Below, one piece after another: positions 7,970 to 16,497 of a stretch of DNA of 64,000 nt. A program made the translations under genes and the position numbers. The stretch covers positions 1 to 64,000 of the forward strand of contig NZ_FPBF01000005.1 in NCBI RefSeq assembly GCF_900116615.1, written 5' to 3'. Positions within the stretch are counted from its first letter, which is position 1. Each line of letters opens with the position of its first letter. This stretch comes from Algoriphagus locisalis. GTDB lineage: Bacteria; Bacteroidota; Bacteroidia; Cytophagales; Cyclobacteriaceae. The notes under the pieces were generated by a model that searched no databases, was not told where the DNA came from, and saw nothing but the letters and a program-made list of their open reading frames with translations.

Positions 7970-10375
7970 ATGAAAAAGACATTTACAATACTCAGTATTA
8001 CCGCAGCCATGATCTTTGGATCAGTTGGAGTTACAGAAGCGCAGAAAAGTAAAATCCGTTATGCTGACAAGCAGATGGAGCTAATGAACTATACCCATGC
8101 CCTTGAAGTATATGAGCAGGCTTATGCCCATAAGCCGAATTATGAAACTGCAAAAAAGGTAGCTGGAGTAGAGGATATCATCCGCGATTACGATAAATCA
8201 TACGAGTGGTGGAAAACTACCGTAGGATATGACGAGGCTACTAATTCCGACTACGCACAATTTCTTAGAGCTGCTCAGTTGACAGATAATTTTGATGAGG
8301 CTGTCAGCATAATTGAAGCTAAAGGAGTCTCAGCAGACAGTCTGGATGTAGCAAAATTATTGACCATTAAAAGTAAGAAGAAAGTTAAGTTGGAGCCTGC
8401 TGAGGGGCTAAACTCTGCTGGTTCGGATTTTGATTTGGCCATTGACTCTAATGGAAACAAGTATTTTGTATCTGATCGTGGCGGCATATATCCTAGTGAG
8501 ATGGCAAGCTTGAGATTTGATGCAAAAAATAAATATTTCAGCGAAGAGAAAAGTGATTATACAGACCGAGAATATTTTTCAGTATATAAACAAGATACAT
8601 CCGGGAACGTCACCGAATTAGTATCAAATGTGCCAGGTACCTATAATTTCTCAGATCCTAGTTACGATAAAGGACAAGGCATACTTTTCTACTCTATTAC
8701 TAGGGATATCAAAAAAGTAAAGAAGCGTGAGGATATTGTAGTTCAGCCAGAGATATACTACAGCAAATTGAACGAAGATGGGACAATGGAAGGATTTTAC
8801 CCTGTTCCATTCAATGATTCAATAAGATATGCAGTGATGAACCCTTATGTAGATGAGGAGGCAAAGAGGTTATATTTTACTTCAGATATGCCAGGGGGCA
8901 TGGGTGGCACTGATTTATATTATGCGACTTATGACGCAGAGATGACATTTGGAGCTCCTGTAAACTTGGGCTCAACTATCAATACATCTGGAAATGAATC
9001 ACATGCATTCAGAAAAGATGATAAATTCTATTTTAGCTCTACCGGACACCCAGGAGTAGGTGGCATGGATGTATTCCAGGCTGATTATACCGATACTCAA
9101 TTCAGCAATGTGCAGAATATGGGTATGCCTATCAATTCACTGGCTGATGATTTTGCATATCGAGAGGTATTAAACGAAAAAGGTAAAGAAGAAGTATTTA
9201 TTTCATCCAATAGAAAAGGTGGACAAGGACTGGATGATATTTATACCATTCAGGATGTGTATAAGCAATTTCTCGCTAGAGTTATTGATTGCGAAGGTTT
9301 AGTAATTACCGATAGCTACATGGCTACCTTAAGAGACAAAACCCAGAATGGAAATGTGCAGACAACCAGAAGCGGTAACGGTGAACTTCTTGCCGAACTA
9401 GAGCCTGACAGTGATTTTGGGATCGTCATCTCCAAACCTGGATACTTTAGCGTAACTGACGAAAGTATCACTACGAAAGGCTTTGAAGGCGATACGGTAA
9501 AAAGAGAATATACCTTAATTGCGATTCCTTATCAGTTGCCAGTCTATGTGGATATTGTGTATTACGATTTGGATAAGTTTAAGATTAGAGACGATGCAAA
9601 ACCAGCATTGGACAAGCTAGGTGAGATGATGAACAAATATCCATTCCTGGATCTACTTGTTGCTTCTCATACCGATTCCCGTGCTAGTGATGAGTATAAC
9701 ATTATCCTTTCCAATAATAGAGCAAAAGCTGTGACTGAATATATGGCACAGCATAATATATCTGCTGATCGAATTAGACTAGAGTGGTTTGGAGAGCAAG
9801 AATTGGTTAATGGATGTGAAGATGGCCAGCCATGTTCTGAAGTAGATCATCAGTTGAACAGAAGATCAGAGTTGATTTTGGAAGCATTTCCTGACCCAAG
9901 CAAAGGATACGAAATTCCTGAGAGCTTTAAAGACCTTAATTTCTGTGATCCAGAGACACTGTTTGAAGATATTCAAAAAGAGCTTGAAGCAATTCCTACC
10001 ATCTATTTTGACTTTGACAAATCGATGTTGAGATCAGTGCATAGAAAAGAGCTTGAGCGTACTGCCATTATGTTGAAGCGTATGCCAAACCTAATGCTTT
10101 ATATAGAAGGCCATACTGATCAGAGAGGTTCTGATGAATACAACAAGCCACTATCTGAGAGACGAGCTGATGCAGTGAAGAAATACCTTATTGAACGAGG
10201 TATCGAAGACAACAGAATGGAAGAAACTTGGTTTGGAGAAACTAAGCCAGTAAATGATTGTAATGAAATTACCTGTACTGAGGCTATGCACCAGTTGAAT
10301 AGACGTACCGAACTTCGGGTAGGGAAGTCTTCATTTACCTATACAGGCAGGAAAAAGAAAGTTGATACGTTGTAA
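7970..10375 (+). CDS. OmpA-family cell-envelope protein with PD40-like propeller and two tandem OmpA domains
   Basis: 801 residues from the ATG at 7970, two bases after the porP stop; the upstream ATG at 7958 would precede the hydrophobic signal (MKKTFTILSITAAMIFGS) with four extra residues and overlap porP. The N-terminal third is TPR-like helical, followed by WD40/PD40-type beta-propeller repeats and a carboxypeptidase-regulatory-like segment. Two OmpA peptidoglycan-binding domains follow, at about residues 525-640 and 677-795, each with a YxDxD-type start and a HTD motif (ASHTDSRAS and EGHTDQRGS). Known biology: OmpA C-domains bind peptidoglycan, and such proteins lie beside PorP genes in type IX loci. 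Two OmpA domains in one chain is unusual. Inference: it tethers the secretion or adhesin complex to the wall. Confidence 0.9.
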   Translation: MKKTFTILSITAAMIFGSVGVTEAQKSKIRYADKQMELMNYTHALEVYEQAYAHKPNYETAKKVAGVEDIIRDYDKSYEWWKTTVGYDEATNSDYAQFLRAAQLTDNFDEAVSIIEAKGVSADSLDVAKLLTIKSKKKVKLEPAEGLNSAGSDFDLAIDSNGNKYFVSDRGGIYPSEMASLRFDAKNKYFSEEKSDYTDREYFSVYKQDTSGNVTELVSNVPGTYNFSDPSYDKGQGILFYSITRDIKKVKKREDIVVQPEIYYSKLNEDGTMEGFYPVPFNDSIRYAVMNPYVDEEAKRLYFTSDMPGGMGGTDLYYATYDAEMTFGAPVNLGSTINTSGNESHAFRKDDKFYFSSTGHPGVGGMDVFQADYTDTQFSNVQNMGMPINSLADDFAYREVLNEKGKEEVFISSNRKGGQGLDDIYTIQDVYKQFLARVIDCEGLVITDSYMATLRDKTQNGNVQTTRSGNGELLAELEPDSDFGIVISKPGYFSVTDESITTKGFEGDTVKREYTLIAIPYQLPVYVDIVYYDLDKFKIRDDAKPALDKLGEMMNKYPFLDLLVASHTDSRASDEYNIILSNNRAKAVTEYMAQHNISADRIRLEWFGEQELVNGCEDGQPCSEVDHQLNRRSELILEAFPDPSKGYEIPESFKDLNFCDPETLFEDIQKELEAIPTIYFDFDKSMLRSVHRKELERTAIMLKRMPNLMLYIEGHTDQRGSDEYNKPLSERRADAVKKYLIERGIEDNRMEETWFGETKPVNDCNEITCTEAMHQLNRRTELRVGKSSFTYTGRKKKVDTL

Positions 10376-10410
10376 CACGTTATTGATGTGAATAGTAAAG
10401 TTTGAAAAGG

Positions 10411-10437
10411 GTCCCGCATTTGCGGGACTCTTTTTTT
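10411..10437 (+). terminator. Rho-independent terminator of the adhesin-porP-ompA operon
   Basis: A perfect 7-bp stem (GTCCCGC, loop ATTT, GCGGGAC) is followed by a run of T, 36 bp after the ompA stop and between convergent genes. Confidence 0.9.
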
Positions 10438-10455
10438 CTCAAACATGTTTTAAAG

Positions 10456-11520
10456 TCAAAGCTTAAAATTCCTGATAACCCCCACACTCAATCTACTTGA
10501 ATGCATGATCTGGTTACCATTTAGGTTCTGAGATAGTGGATACTGATAAATTAAATTTAAGGTAGTCTGAGTGACATTGAAATCTAATCCAATTTGTGCG
10601 AAGGTAACTTTCCCGCCCGTAAGATCTTGCTCAATGGTATTCCACAAATCCTTTTGCGAAGCTTCATAATAAAACCCGGCATTCGGAGCTAAAAGCACTT
10701 TTTCACTTGCCTGAAATTGATGAAAGTAGATTGCATAGGCATTGAAGCTATCTCCAGCCTGATAGTCTTGAGCTCCCTCCGTGCTGAATTGGTAACTTGC
10801 CCCTGCATTCACTCCCTGATTGTTTAAGAACCATTGGTAATTTACTCTCGGAATAAAAGCAAAGGCATTCTTGCCCGGTTGAATGATTGGATCGAAATAA
10901 TCTCGGTTTTCATTGCCAGATTTTATCAATGCTTGACCAGTAGGTAGATTAATAGCAAACCCAGGTCGTATAGTGTGTCTGGATTTTTTATTGTAAATCA
11001 ACCAAATGTAATCTCCCGCCAAGGTCAAATCTCCCCATCCCTGGACGAATAGCGTAGTGTCTCTTGTCGGTTTTGGCAAGTCAAGGTATTCTTCATAATA
11101 GACTTTGTTGAATTCGTATGGAAGCACCGCCGTGAAATTCCATTTGTTTTTCACTGTAAAATTCCCTCGAACCTCTATCGTCTGATAAGTCTCAAAATCC
11201 TCTTTCGATTTTCTCACATAGAGATTATTTCCTTCAGGTTCATGCATGACAATTGGATAACTACCTGGGAGTAATTTGGTAGAAAGCTGCTGTGGATAAG
11301 TGAGAATCGATTGGGAAGCTGGACTGACAGCAGTATAACTCTTGTAATCATTGAATCCTCGGTAACGGTAGAATAACCCTAAGTAACTTTTGTTTTGAAG
11401 CAGGCTGTATTCGAAGAAGTTGCAGCTATCACAGGCGTAGCTTTTCTGCATTCCCAGAAAGGAAAAGGAGGTAAGTCCAAGCAGCAGTATTTTATAATTA
11501 ATTGATTTTATCAGTTTCAT
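10456..11520 (-). CDS. Outer-membrane beta-barrel, transporter-like, last gene of the peroxidase/MbnP operon
   Basis: 354 residues. A signal peptide ends at about residue 29 (KSYA), immediately followed by a CDSC (CxxC) motif at the mature N-terminus. The remainder alternates aromatic and polar residues in barrel-like strands and ends in VGVIRNFKL, a plausible barrel signal. I recognise it only as resembling the phenol-degradation MetA-like transporter group. The start codon overlaps the stop of the upstream peroxidase gene as ATGA, so translation is probably coupled. With an MbnP-like protein and two di-haem proteins in the operon, a role in copper or other metal handling, or in electron transfer at the outer membrane, is inferred. 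The substrate is unknown. Confidence 0.7.
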   Translation of the reverse strand: MKLIKSINYKILLLGLTSFSFLGMQKSYACDSCNFFEYSLLQNKSYLGLFYRYRGFNDYKSYTAVSPASQSILTYPQQLSTKLLPGSYPIVMHEPEGNNLYVRKSKEDFETYQTIEVRGNFTVKNKWNFTAVLPYEFNKVYYEEYLDLPKPTRDTTLFVQGWGDLTLAGDYIWLIYNKKSRHTIRPGFAINLPTGQALIKSGNENRDYFDPIIQPGKNAFAFIPRVNYQWFLNNQGVNAGASYQFSTEGAQDYQAGDSFNAYAIYFHQFQASEKVLLAPNAGFYYEASQKDLWNTIEQDLTGGKVTFAQIGLDFNVTQTTLNLIYQYPLSQNLNGNQIMHSSRLSVGVIRNFKL

Positions 11521-12563
11521 TTTTGATGTTTTTGAATAAAAAGAGAATCAGTCAAGGTGTTCAGAAATGCTATGATTGCAACTCTTTCGGTAGTACTGAG
11601 CTTGATCCCTTCGGATAGAGCCGGGGCCAAAGTTTCATTTACCTGAATTCCATTTTGGTAATGATCCAGTACTTCTTCCAAAGTCTGGAATCTTCCGTCA
11701 TGCATGTAAGGAGCAGTCAAGACAATATTGCGAAGTGTAGGAGTTTTGTATGCCCCCATGTCTTCAGGATTTGAGGTGATTCTAAAGCGACCCTGATATA
11801 ATCCTTCCAATGCTGGAGGATTTGGATATGCTTTGTCCAGTCCGTTATTGTGAAAGCTTCTATCAGTAAAGAGCCCTTCCTGATGGCAACTGGAGCAGTT
11901 TTTTTGATAAAGCTGATAGCCTGTAAGTTCCAATTCTGTTAATTCCGCTTCACTTCTTTTCCAGCGATCATACTTAGAGTCCTGGGAAATAAGTGATCTA
12001 ACATATTGACTGATCGCCCGTGAAATCTGGGCGCTTTGGATTTGACCTTCCGAAAAGACAAATTCGAATTGCTCCTTATAAACTGGATCACTTTCCAAAT
12101 AAGAGATAAGCTCATTTAGATCAGCGCCCATTTCATCAGGGTGAGTCAATGGGGCAAAGTTCAAAGATTCCAGATCATGTGCTCCACCATCCCAAAAGAG
12201 TCCCTCACTTTGCCAAGCCAAATTGAATAGAGGGGGCGAAGTGCGGTGCAATCCCTTTCCCGAAACTCCGTGCTTGGCCAATGCCAACCCATCAGTAAAA
12301 GCCAAAGAAGGGCTATGACAAGTGGCACAGGAGACTTTACCATTCCCAGATAGGTTTGGGTCAAAGTATAACCTCTTTCCCAAAGCAACCCCTTCCTCAG
12401 AAAGCATATTCCGCTCAGGCTGTGGAAATCCCGCAACCTGAAGAGTGGAAGAAACCTCTGGAATATAATAATGGATTTTAGGTTCTGAAATTACCGGATC
12501 TTCCCCTGAAGTACATGCCCAGACCAAAGGGAGGCTAAGAATAAGTTTAGAAAGCTTTTTCAT
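11517..12563 (-). CDS. Di-haem cytochrome c peroxidase-like lipoprotein (MbnH/MauG/CcpA superfamily)
   Basis: 348 residues with a lipobox (LVWAC, Cys17) and two c-type haem sites, CATCH at residues 79-83 and CSSCH at 223-227. These are spaced as in bacterial di-haem peroxidases, with conserved segments such as LGKRLYFDPNLS, NGLD and TAPYMHDGRFQTLEEVLDHY. Known biology: the family reduces peroxide (CcpA) or oxidises tryptophan in protein partners (MauG, MbnH acting on MbnP). It lies between the MbnP-like gene (37 bp upstream) and the barrel gene (4-bp overlap). Inference: a periplasm-facing lipoprotein that may act on the neighbouring MbnP-like protein. A second copy (13529-14647) is in the same operon. 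Confidence 0.9.
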   Translation of the reverse strand: MKKLSKLILSLPLVWACTSGEDPVISEPKIHYYIPEVSSTLQVAGFPQPERNMLSEEGVALGKRLYFDPNLSGNGKVSCATCHSPSLAFTDGLALAKHGVSGKGLHRTSPPLFNLAWQSEGLFWDGGAHDLESLNFAPLTHPDEMGADLNELISYLESDPVYKEQFEFVFSEGQIQSAQISRAISQYVRSLISQDSKYDRWKRSEAELTELELTGYQLYQKNCSSCHQEGLFTDRSFHNNGLDKAYPNPPALEGLYQGRFRITSNPEDMGAYKTPTLRNIVLTAPYMHDGRFQTLEEVLDHYQNGIQVNETLAPALSEGIKLSTTERVAIIAFLNTLTDSLFIQKHQK

Positions 12564-12599
12564 AAAGAGACCCGGAGACCGAAGTCCCCGGGATGATAA

Positions 12600-13322
12600 T
12601 TACTTCACGGTAATAAAACCTTCAGAATAGTTTTCGGCGACTTTACCGGCCATCTCTCCAAACATGATAGTGGTACTCTCCAACTCACTGAGCTGAAGGA
12701 TGTTTGGATCTTTAAATAGCTCATCCAGATTTGATGTTAGCGTCAATGAAGTTGGGCTACCAGCGATCACGCCGGTCAGAGACTGTGTAACGGTCCTAAA
12801 GTTTGGGTTAGTGCCTATGTGAATAATAAGGCCTTGTCTTTCTCCGGAATTTGAGTTGGTGAATTCTCCTTCTAGCACAACGAACTTGTAACCTGTGTTC
12901 CAGTTCCAGGCCATGTCTGAATTTGGATCCAAATCTCCTGTCTGATCCGTTTTGCCATTTGCCACTTCATCCACACCTATTGAGAAAGTAAGTTGGTCGT
13001 AATTGGCAGAAGGGATCATTCCCAGGTCGATGCTCTTTTTTCCGTCCTCAGAGATTAAGTGATAGCTATTGGGTTCCACGTAAGTTTCACCGGAAACTGA
13101 GTTCCTCAACGCTACATTTGAGATGTAATACTTGAATTTTTTTGGAGTGAAATCCTCACCTGAAGGAAGAGTAAAAGATTTACCGTTAAGTTCCAAAGTT
13201 TGGCCATCCAGAACATGTTCAAGCGAAATGTCCATTGCCATAGTTGCAGGGACTTCCACATCATCACAAGAAGAGAACATCATAATTGAACCGAATAATG
13301 CTGTATAAATAAGATTTTTCAT
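12600..13322 (-). CDS. MbnP-like lipoprotein
   Basis: 240 residues from the ATG at 13322. The longer frame to 13376 is rejected because the lipobox signal peptide (MKNLIYTALFGSIMMFSSC) starts here and the leader element ends on this codon. The mature part carries the MbnP-family core: a beta-rich start with LELNGKSFTLPSGEDFTPKKF, KYYISNVALRN and a later acidic VDEVANGKTDQTGDLDPN segment near a WNWNTGYKF aromatic patch. Known biology: MbnP binds copper using a kynurenine made from tryptophan by the di-haem partner MbnH. Di-haem proteins on both sides support that pairing. Whether this protein is modified or binds copper cannot be read from the sequence. Confidence 0.82.
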   Translation of the reverse strand: MKNLIYTALFGSIMMFSSCDDVEVPATMAMDISLEHVLDGQTLELNGKSFTLPSGEDFTPKKFKYYISNVALRNSVSGETYVEPNSYHLISEDGKKSIDLGMIPSANYDQLTFSIGVDEVANGKTDQTGDLDPNSDMAWNWNTGYKFVVLEGEFTNSNSGERQGLIIHIGTNPNFRTVTQSLTGVIAGSPTSLTLTSNLDELFKDPNILQLSELESTTIMFGEMAGKVAENYSEGFITVK

Positions 13323-13416
13323 GTGTTTATAATTTTTTTTAAGGTCACATGGAATCTTCGCATGAATTATAATCATCCCTCTGTGTGTCGCTTCGGGTCA
13401 TGCTTGATTTCATATG
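13320..13416 (-). promoter_or_regulatory. Leader element copy 2 (mbnP-proximal member of a tandem pair)
   Basis: 97 bp ending on the mbnP start codon. Read on the minus strand, arm 1 is CATATGAAATCAAGCATG, arm 2 ends CATGTG and arm 3 is CACATG containing the ATG. Arms 2 and 3 have both changed from CATATG and remain exactly complementary. Two single-base insertions relative to the other copies lengthen the arm 1-arm 2 distance from 60 to 62 and break the open frame seen elsewhere. It shares its first six bases with the next copy. Confidence 0.78.
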
Positions 13417-13507
13417 ATTATAATTGATTTTTAAAGGCCATATGGAATCTCGCATGGTGAATAATCATTCCACCGTGTGTCGTTTTCGACATGCTCGATT
13501 TCATGTG
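13411..13507 (-). promoter_or_regulatory. Leader element copy 3 (distal member of the tandem pair)
   Basis: 97 bp just downstream of the peroxidase gene stop (13529). Arm 1 is CACATGAAATCGAGCATG, followed by a TGTCG-AAAA-CGACA hairpin, a GGTG...CACC hairpin, arm 2 GCGAGATTCCATATG and arm 3 CATATG. Arm 3 is also arm 1 of the mbnP-proximal copy, so the pair is head-to-tail with a 6-bp shared edge. A 28-codon frame runs from 13504 to a TAA at 13418-13420, four bases before the next ATG. Confidence 0.8.
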
Positions 13508-13528
13508 TTTAAAGTTTTTAATTCAGAG

Positions 13529-14647
13529 TTAATTAAAAGGGTCTGAGAATTTTGGATTGCTAATAAATTGCTGATCTGTCAAGGTGTGGAGAAAAGCGAT
13601 AATTGCCTTTTTCTCCTCCTCACTCAGATGTAGTTTGACAGCATTGCTACCATCGGGAAGCTCATTACTGGCTTCCAAAATCAATACATCCAGCGTGCTG
13701 CTGTTTTGTATGTGATCATTATAATGATCGAGCACTTCTTCCAAAGTTTCAAATCTTCCATCATGCATATAGGGAGCTGTAATGGCAATATTCCGCAAGC
13801 CTGGAGCTTTGAATTTTCCTTTATCAAAAGGATTTTCTGTCACAGACATTAGACCTGAAGGCAGATTTTCATCGGCATCCAATCCGTTATTGTGAAAACC
13901 AGTAAATCCATTTGGATCACCTGCTGTCAGAAATCCCAGATGGCAATCACTGCAATTTCCTCCTCTAAGCTGAAGCTTAGGCTCAGGATGGGTGAAGAAC
14001 AGTTCCAATCCCAATTGCTCCTCTGGAGTTAGCTCAACTTCATTTCTGATCCAGGCATCAAATTTTGAATTGGCGGAAATTAACGTGCGCTCAAATTGGG
14101 CGATAGCCTTTCCGATCAGCTCCGCAGTGATTTCTTCACTGCCAAAAGCATTTTTGAAAAGACTAGGATACTGAGCATCAGCTTGCAGCCTGCTTACGGC
14201 CTCGTGGATTGGAAGATTCATCTCCCTGGGGTCTTCGATAGGCTGAACGGCTTGCTCCTCTAGCGAACTGGCACGTCCATTCCAAAAGAATTTGGTCTGC
14301 CAGTGAAGATTGGAAAGTGACATGGCGTTCATTTCTCCTATGGAGCCATTGACACCAAAGCTGAATTGTTTGCCATCAGAAAAGGCTTTTTGCTGCTGGT
14401 GGCATGAGCCACAGGAAATTGTGCCGTCAGACGATAGCTTTTTTTCATAGAAAAGCCTTCGCCCAAGCTGCACACCTTCCTCCGTCAGCGGATTGTCAGC
14501 GGGCATGGCAATATTCGTCGGAAAATAATCCGGCGAATCCAGTGAAATATTGGTAGGTCCACTTGCGGGATCTTCCTCATTGCTTCCACAGGAAACTAAG
14601 CCACACACGCAAACCAATCCCAGCCATGCAGGGAATTGAAATCGCAT
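13529..14647 (-). CDS. Di-haem cytochrome c peroxidase-like lipoprotein, first gene of the operon
   Basis: 372 residues with lipobox LVSC (Cys20) and haem sites CGSCH (79-83) and CSDCH (232-236). Family blocks LGRRLFYEKKLSSDGTISC, NGLD and TAPYMHDGRFETLEEVLDHY are near-identical in places to the downstream paralogue. About 200 bp holding two leader elements separates it from the MbnP-like gene. Its function is inferred as for the paralogue: periplasmic or inner-face lipoprotein peroxidase or MauG-like oxidase. Having two copies around one MbnP-like gene suggests either two substrates or an electron relay. Confidence 0.9.
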   Translation of the reverse strand: MRFQFPAWLGLVCVCGLVSCGSNEEDPASGPTNISLDSPDYFPTNIAMPADNPLTEEGVQLGRRLFYEKKLSSDGTISCGSCHQQQKAFSDGKQFSFGVNGSIGEMNAMSLSNLHWQTKFFWNGRASSLEEQAVQPIEDPREMNLPIHEAVSRLQADAQYPSLFKNAFGSEEITAELIGKAIAQFERTLISANSKFDAWIRNEVELTPEEQLGLELFFTHPEPKLQLRGGNCSDCHLGFLTAGDPNGFTGFHNNGLDADENLPSGLMSVTENPFDKGKFKAPGLRNIAITAPYMHDGRFETLEEVLDHYNDHIQNSSTLDVLILEASNELPDGSNAVKLHLSEEEKKAIIAFLHTLTDQQFISNPKFSDPFN

Positions 14648-14670
14648 GATTTGTAGAATTTTAAATGCTT

Positions 14671-14827
14671 ATCCGCATTTGGCCAATTAATGGACAAATG
14701 CATTCCAGAATATGGTCAACTTAAGCGTTAAAGCCACTTCAGCCTGTCCCGCCAATGCGGGAGTCTCCCGTCCTCGGTCTTCCGTCCACCAAAGCAAAGA
14801 ACTATTGATTCTGGCATCATTGCGGAT
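14671..14827. repeat. MITE-like element, copy 1 of 3
   Basis: 157 bp bounded by an ATCCGC...GGCCA left end and a CTGGCATCATTGCGGAT right end, which is an inverted partner of the left ends of the copies at 62306 and 62466. The interior (CAGCCTGTCCCGCC, a CCCGCCAATGCGGG palindrome, then a TCTCCCGTCCTCGGTCTTCC pyrimidine tract) is homologous to the copy at 62466. The flank after the right end is AT-rich (ATAAACATATATTTATTAG), resembling the inverted flank of the other copies. No coding capacity. Confidence 0.65.
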
Positions 14828-14867
14828 AAACATATATTTATTAGAAATCTGTTACTCGATCAAAAAA

Positions 14868-15251
14868 TCACGCTTGTGGCGGATGGTCGATTTCTTTGCT
14901 TTCGGTTTGGCCAAACCAATTCTGGTAAAAAGATTCATGAGCAAATGGCTCAATGGAATTTGAAGGATGCTGATAGCTTAAAGTTGGGTTTTGGATGTAA
15001 ACCCCAAAATCCTGACTAAATGTAAGTGCAGTCTTATTTTCCTGCCTTTCTTGTTCTTCCTTAAGCTTTGTTGCGAGGTAACACTTTCCGTCACAGTTCA
15101 TCATTGGCTTGTCCGTGTTGACACAGAAATTGTCTATGATGTATTTCTGATTCATCGTGAAACTCACTTTGATCACCGAATACACCATACTGTTCATTAC
15201 TAGAACAGCACATAGCCATATGTAAAGTGTGCTTTTAAGCATTTGCTGCAA
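14868..15251 (-). CDS. Small membrane-anchored protein with a CxGKCYL motif
   Basis: 127 residues. One N-terminal hydrophobic segment (IWLCAVLVMNSMVYSVIKVSF) is followed by a soluble part with Cys43 (DNFCVNT) and a CDGKCYLATKLKEEQ motif (Cys53, Cys57). Short Bacteroidota proteins with this C-x3-C, KL-rich motif are common but I know of no assigned function. It sits upstream of, and in the same orientation as, the peroxidase/MbnP operon, so a metal or redox role is a guess from context only. The Met at residue 4 (15242) is an equally possible start. Confidence 0.6.
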   Translation of the reverse strand: MQQMLKSTLYIWLCAVLVMNSMVYSVIKVSFTMNQKYIIDNFCVNTDKPMMNCDGKCYLATKLKEEQERQENKTALTFSQDFGVYIQNPTLSYQHPSNSIEPFAHESFYQNWFGQTESKEIDHPPQA

Positions 15252-15544
15252 AGGTATATCAGAATCCGTTTTTACACTATGATTTATAGTTTTTATTGAA
15301 CAAATGATATTCCCTACTATGTGTATTCGCTTAACTGCATGTATTCTTGCTAGAAGTTTAAATTTGGCAATTCCCCATTTCTACAGGGGGCTAAGGGGAT
15401 TTTTCCAAGGCCAAACAAAATTCTAGTACATGCACTAATGCGTACACACATACGCCCTAATGGGATATTCTCAAGGAAAAACCTTTTGGAGACAAACATT
15501 TTGGGCTTATCTTGATCTATCTTATTTACCCAAAATCCCTCAAG

Positions 15545-16396
15545 ATGTTAAAGCAAAGCCTTTTCTATTTTTCGTTTACACTTGGAATTGTAACTACTGC
15601 CACCGCCCAATTCAACCCAACTGGCACAGATTACAAATTAGTCTGGCAAGATGAATTTGATCAGGAGGGAAAAGTGAATTCAGAGAAATGGTCTTTTGAA
15701 GAGGGATTCAAAAGGAATAATGAAGTACAGTGGTACCAAAAGGAAAATGCAGAAGTAAAAGACGGGAGGCTAGTGATCACCGGGAAAAGAGAACAGGTCA
15801 AAAACAGCAATTTTGATCCAGAAAGTACAGATTGGAGAAGAAATCGGGAGTTTGCTGAATACACCTCTTCCAGTATTAATACCCGAGGCAAATACGAATT
15901 CCAATATGGGATCATGGAGGTTCGGGCAAAGATCGATACCGCCTTGGGCATGTGGCCTGCTATTTGGACCTTGGGTATCACAAAGCCTTGGCCAGCCAAT
16001 GGTGAAATCGATGTTATGGAATATTACCGGGTGAAAGGCGAAGCAACGATTTTGGCTAATGCTGCCTGGGCAGATGAAGGACAATACAATGCTAAATGGG
16101 ATGATGCAAAAATTCCATTCACCGACTTTCTTCAAAAGGATCCTGAGTGGCCAAGTAAATTCCATCTCTGGAGAATGGAATGGACTGAAGATACCATCAA
16201 ACTCTTTCTGGATGATGAGTTGCTAAATGAGGTAGATCTGGCAAGAACTGTCAATCCTGATGGTTTTAACCCTTTCCATCAGCCACATTATATCCTCTTA
16301 AACCTTGCCATAGGCGGTAATAATGGTGGAGATCCTACATATTCTGCTTTTCCACGAGAATATGCAGTGGATTATGTAAGAGTTTATCAGAAGTAG
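15545..16396 (+). CDS. Secreted glycoside hydrolase family 16 beta-glucanase (laminarinase-like)
   Basis: 283 residues from the ATG at 15545, which begins a clean signal peptide (MLKQSLFYFSFTLGIVTTATAQ); the frame open further upstream lacks a signal. The GH16 active-site signature GEIDVMEYY is present: Glu154 (nucleophile), Asp156 and Glu159 (acid/base). Flanking family blocks are KLVWQDEFD near the N-terminus, WPAIWTLG before the active site and YILLNLAIGG near the end. Known biology: hydrolysis of beta-1,3 or mixed-linkage glucans. The length is that of a bare catalytic domain with no carbohydrate-binding module or type IX tail. It stands alone, so a laminarin substrate is inferred only from family resemblance. 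Confidence 0.92.
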   Translation: MLKQSLFYFSFTLGIVTTATAQFNPTGTDYKLVWQDEFDQEGKVNSEKWSFEEGFKRNNEVQWYQKENAEVKDGRLVITGKREQVKNSNFDPESTDWRRNREFAEYTSSSINTRGKYEFQYGIMEVRAKIDTALGMWPAIWTLGITKPWPANGEIDVMEYYRVKGEATILANAAWADEGQYNAKWDDAKIPFTDFLQKDPEWPSKFHLWRMEWTEDTIKLFLDDELLNEVDLARTVNPDGFNPFHQPHYILLNLAIGGNNGGDPTYSAFPREYAVDYVRVYQK

Positions 16397-16497
16397 AAGA
16401 TTAATGTGAGGTGAGTTAGGTTACTTTTCCAAAAGCAGCACAACTAAAACCATTGCGCCCTCTGCGAAATCCTCTGCGCTCACCGCGGTAAATCCCC

